NCBI GenBank assembly: GCA_003508835.1
Contig: PUFA01000022.1
Span: 9,858,001-9,922,000, forward strand
DNA length: 64,000 nt
Source: Eonycteris spelaea
Lineage: Eukaryota; Chordata; Mammalia; Chiroptera; Pteropodidae
Direction of reading: 5' to 3'
Made by a program: the position numbers and the translations under genes. The stretch's first letter is position 1; every line of letters starts with the position of its first letter. This document shows, in pieces, positions 63,603-64,000 of this stretch. Below the pieces are notes generated by a model. That model did not search any database and was not told where the DNA came from. It saw only the letters and a program-made list of their open reading frames with translations.

Positions 63603-64000
63603 CAAAGACTGGAAAAAGAATGAAATGTTAAAAATAATAATATCTGGAAGATGGGATTATTTTAGTATGTTGTACTTTTCTATGTTTTTCAATTTTTCCA
63701 TTTTGTGCATGTATCAGGTTTGTAATTAGAAGGAAAAAGAAATTGAGCCAAAAAAATTCACTCCTAAGGATTTACCTGAAGAAAATGAGCAAAATATGTA
63801 CACAGATTTGGTTCCGAGGCTGTTCAGCATACACAGCATTATTTAACATGGTAACAAGATCAGAAACCTCCTAAATGCCCAACAATGGAAATATGCTAAT
63901 TACAGAACATCCTCTTGAGAGAGTAAGAGTGCTGGTGGCTGTGCTGTTAAATTATGTACAAACGAAGACCAGTTTTGCCACTTAACGTTTGTGTGACTTG

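Overview
This is a stretch of nuclear DNA from a placental mammal. It shows GT-AG split exons, long AT-rich introns, two CpG-island promoters and many old mammalian repeats (L1, L2, MIR, an MLT1 LTR, Tigger and hAT DNA transposons). I recognise no Alu, B1/B2, carnivore SINEC, ruminant BOV or equine ERE element in 64 kb. The clearest L1 3' end looks laurasiatherian to me. My guess is a laurasiatherian lineage with little recent SINE activity; the species is not determined.

The gene order matches human 4q31.1: SCOC (+), CLGN (-), MGAT4D (-). SCOC runs from a CpG island (about 845-1640) to a poly(A) signal at 6449-6454 and has an intact 82-codon frame. CLGN lies tail-to-tail with it. Its 14 coding exons run from 30797 down to 9129, and its CpG island is at about 40980-41940. 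MGAT4D starts beyond the right edge. Nine coding exons are visible from 63403 down to 45388. ELMOD2 and UCP1 follow in human but are not in this window.

SCOC is a ubiquitous Golgi coiled-coil protein. CLGN and MGAT4D both act in N-glycoprotein maturation in male germ cells: CLGN as an ER lectin chaperone in spermatids, MGAT4D as a Golgi partner that inhibits MGAT1.

The main result is that both germ-cell genes are frame-broken here, although every splice site I examined is usable. CLGN has an 11-nt insertion in one lectin-domain exon (a TGA falls at the next exon junction) and a 1-nt deletion near the end of the P domain. If both are discounted, the coding length is exactly 1833 nt (610 codons plus stop), the human calmegin length. 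MGAT4D has a 1-nt deletion in each of two exons. Either this lineage has recently lost two neighbouring sperm glycoprotein genes, or the assembly has local indel errors. Sequence alone cannot separate these. I found no other novel system.
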